Source: Nanobdellota archaeon (GTDB lineage: Archaea; Nanobdellota; Nanobdellia; Pacearchaeales; GW2011-AR1). From it: 13,438 nt of DNA. The DNA is taken from the NCBI GenBank assembly GCA_018821425.1, contig JAHJMH010000005.1, positions 1 through 13,438 of the forward strand, read 5' to 3'. Below the pieces are notes generated by a model. That model did no database searches and was not told the origin of the DNA. It saw nothing but the letters and a program-made list of their open reading frames with translations. The translations under genes and the position numbers were made by a program. This document shows positions 12,576 through 13,438 of the stretch, piece after piece (position 1 is the stretch's first letter; each line of letters begins with the position of its first letter).

Positions 12576-12585
12576 TTTAAAAATC
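12576..12585 (+). promoter_or_regulatory. TATA box for the 12.6-kb small gene or RNA
   Basis: TTTAAAAATC is centred 25 nt before ATG 12605 and starts just 2 nt after the sigma-factor stop. Confidence 0.5.
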
Positions 12586-12604
12586 CTTTTCGGTTTTGTT
12601 TAAA

Positions 12605-12709
12605 ATGAAAGGAAGAGTTATTATTGGCGCGATTTTGGCGATTTTAGAGTTCAGCGAGAACCCTCGCCAGTTTAGTGGCGAGATGAATCGCGTTGCTGAA
12701 CTCCGCTAA
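12605..12709 (+). CDS. 34-aa ORF over a strong folded segment (possible truncated membrane peptide)
   Basis: The ORF reads MKGRVIIGAILAIL, then EFSENPRQFSGEMNRVAELR, stop TAA. The first 14 residues look like the start of a small membrane protein, but the hydrophobic stretch ends abruptly where the inverted repeat at 12647 begins. A TATA box at 12576-12585 supports transcription from the ATG. It may be a real microprotein, or a gene broken by insertion of the folded element. The change in character at the repeat boundary favours the second reading. Confidence 0.35.
   Translation: MKGRVIIGAILAILEFSENPRQFSGEMNRVAELR
12647..12703 (+). other. Nested inverted repeats: candidate small RNA or solo insertion-element end
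   Basis: GAGTTCAGC (12647-12655) pairs exactly with GCTGAACTC (12695-12703). Inside, CTCGCCA (12663-12669) pairs with TGGCGAG (12676-12682) around GTTTAG. An alternative pairing is CGCGATT (12628-12634) with AATCGCG (12686-12692). A T-rich tract follows at 12711-12719. The central hairpin followed by ATGAATCGCG reminds me of IS200/IS605-type right ends, but this is recollection only. Confidence 0.45.
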
Positions 12710-12738
12710 CTTTTTATTTCTGTAAATTTTATTATAAT

Positions 12739-12759
12739 GTGGGCTGGTTACTAGCCCAC
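12739..12759 (+). repeat. Left-end hairpin of the IS200-like element
   Basis: GTGGGCT, loop GGTTACT, AGCCCAC: seven perfect pairs. It is the only strong hairpin between the small ORF and tnpA, where a TnpA recognition hairpin is expected. Confidence 0.6.
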
Positions 12760-12816
12760 TGAAAGCCAATCATAGTTGGAACTTTCTTGAACTAAATAAA
12801 ACTTTCGGAGGTTAAA

Positions 12817-13224
12817 ATGTATCTGCATAGCAGGAGCTCTATCGGCGGAAACAAGAAGCACATTCAAATCACGCCGAAGTATAGATACAAAATGATGCAT
12901 CAGAAAAAGTTGAAAGTTTTTTGCAGAGTTGCGATTGAAGAAGCATGCAAAAGACACCGAATCACCGTCGAGATAATCAAGATCATGGATGAGCATGTTC
13001 ATCTTATTGTTGATGTTCCGAGGACAATGACAGATGCGAAAGCGTTGCAAATCATTAAGGGTTTGTCAAGTTATATTTTGTTTCGCATCTGTCCAAATTT
13101 GAGAAAGCGATATCCACGAGGACATTTCTGGACTGAAGGATACTTTTGCGACGGTGTTGGAGAGAGCAGTTATCAGTTTGCTTTTGAGTACGTCAAGAAT
13201 CAAGAGTTGTATCATCCATTCTGA
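12817..13224 (+). CDS. tnpA: IS200/IS605-family TnpA, Y1 HUH transposase
   Basis: A single-strand DNA transposase that recognises subterminal hairpins and cuts with one Tyr. The 135-aa product shows NKKHIQITPKYRYKMM (12-27, the usual CPKYR strand), the HUH pair HVH at 60-62 in EHVHLIVDVP, IIKGLSSYILF (79-89), the GHFWTEGYF block (102-110), and the nucleophile Tyr125 in FEYVKNQ. All catalytic residues are present and the length is normal, so it may be active. It has a GGAGG Shine-Dalgarno (12807-12811), unlike the leaderless host genes, consistent with an element that carries its own start signals. Confidence 0.93.
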   Translation: MYLHSRSSIGGNKKHIQITPKYRYKMMHQKKLKVFCRVAIEEACKRHRITVEIIKIMDEHVHLIVDVPRTMTDAKALQIIKGLSSYILFRICPNLRKRYPRGHFWTEGYFCDGVGESSYQFAFEYVKNQELYHPF

Positions 13225-13231
13225 AACGTGG

Positions 13232-13295
13232 GACGCCGACCTCTGCCGAAGGCAGATTTGCCCGAAGGGCAAACCTTTAGGGGTCGGAGGATGTC
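13232..13295 (+). repeat. Right-end branched structure of the IS200-like element
   Basis: CCGACC (13236-13241) pairs with GGTCGG (13282-13287), extended by GAC/GTC (13232-13234 with 13293-13295). Within it are two hairpins with GAA loops, TCTGCC/GGCAGA (13242-13256) and TTTGCCC/GGGCAAA (13257-13273), and a remnant CC-TTTA-GG. Without the two inner hairpins the end would be one simple stem, CCGACCCC-TTTA-GGGGTCGG. Confidence 0.6.
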
Positions 13296-13372
13296 ACATT
13301 AAAAAACCCTTTTTATTGTTTTCCATTCTTTTGGATATATGTTTGGAGATTTTCTATTCCCCACAACAATAC

Positions 13373-13380
13373 TTAAAAAC
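13373..13380 (+). promoter_or_regulatory. TATA box for the gene starting at 13401
   Basis: TTAAAAAC is centred 25 nt before the ATG, matching the leaderless pattern. Confidence 0.55.
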
Positions 13381-13400
13381 AATGCATTTTTTCTTCAAGC

Positions 13401-13438
13401 ATGGTTGGGAATTACGAGCGAATCGTGAATAGAATTGC
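13401..13438 (+). CDS. Start of an unidentified gene, cut by the window end
   Basis: ATG at 13401 with TATA spacing of 25 nt and 12 whole codons visible, MVGNYERIVNRI. The peptide resembles the start of archaeal OB-fold single-strand DNA-binding proteins (RPA type), which often begin with a Y-E-x-I/L-V-x-x-I motif. Twelve residues are too few to assign it. Confidence 0.45.
   Translation, partial: MVGNYERIVNRI

Larger units (their letters stand above)
12735..13297 (+). mobile_element. IS200-like insertion sequence (TnpA only)
   Basis: One Y1 transposase gene sits between two folded ends, and no tnpB is present. The left structure is GTGGGCT...AGCCCAC (12739-12745 with 12753-12759). The right structure (13232-13295) ends in GGATGTCAC, similar to the TCA-ending right cleavage sites of this family. 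The boundaries are estimates: left near 12735, right near 13297. The span of about 560 bp suits a solo-tnpA element. IS200/IS605 elements make no target duplication, so flanks cannot confirm the ends. Confidence 0.7.

Noticed and set aside
10715..12738. TATAAT hexamers (10715-10720, 12733-12738) as possible sigma-70 -10 boxes
   Set aside because: No TTGACA-like hexamer lies 16-18 nt upstream of either, and TATAAT is common by chance in AT-rich DNA.
13154..13432. 92-codon ORF over the IS right end
   Set aside because: It crosses the tnpA 3' end, the branched right end and the next promoter; composition follows the hairpins.

Overview
The window looks like an AT-rich archaeal genome, most likely a small-genome DPANN lineage of the Pacearchaeota/Woesearchaeota type. 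That placement is inference, because no rRNA is present. The archaeal evidence is a uS15 gene next to a DHH/RecJ-like (GAN-type) nuclease, Bud32, archaeal SRP54 and FtsY, archaeal apgM-type phosphoglycerate mutase and GINS51. In addition, almost every gene has a TATA-like box centred about 25-27 nt before its ATG, the mark of leaderless archaeal transcription. Shine-Dalgarno (SD) motifs appear only before GINS51, the transposase and one 8-codon ORF.

Layout. 1-1622 (minus): rps15, then a DHH nuclease cut by the window edge. 1715-2509 (plus): a divergent MinD/ParA ATPase. 2556-2751 (plus): a promoter, a structured leader that repeats the tRNA 5' end, then tRNA-Gln(UUG), whose last 3 nt are also the Bud32 stop. 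2749-4304 (minus): a tight VKOR, VOC protein, Bud32 operon. 4468-8017 (mainly minus): SRP54 and FtsY, the two GTPases of co-translational membrane targeting, separated by small genes including a 28-aa Cys-rich peptide and a 4-TM protein. 8107-10009 (plus): a small membrane-anchored protein, apgM and a small Cys-containing protein. 10055-10704: a leader peptide copying the first 11 residues of GINS51, overlapped ATGA-style by GINS51 itself.

From about 10.7 to 13.3 kb the region looks accessory: hicBA with a frameshifted toxin, a full bacterial-type sigma-70 factor with an unrecognised N-terminal extension, a structured RNA or broken small gene, and an IS200-like TnpA element with folded ends. 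A new leaderless gene starts at 13401 and leaves the window.

The observations most worth a second look are: (1) a sigma-70 factor in an archaeal setting under an archaeal promoter; (2) the GINS51 leader peptide, whose copy differs only at synonymous third positions and is followed by a terminator-like hairpin; (3) the tRNA-Gln leader, which could form mutually exclusive hairpins; (4) four copies of a roughly 22-bp (GGGC)n element with self-complementary arms, two inserted in frame in Bud32, one in FtsY and one in the SRP54 5' leader. Each can be explained in a simpler way, and the tests are given with each finding.
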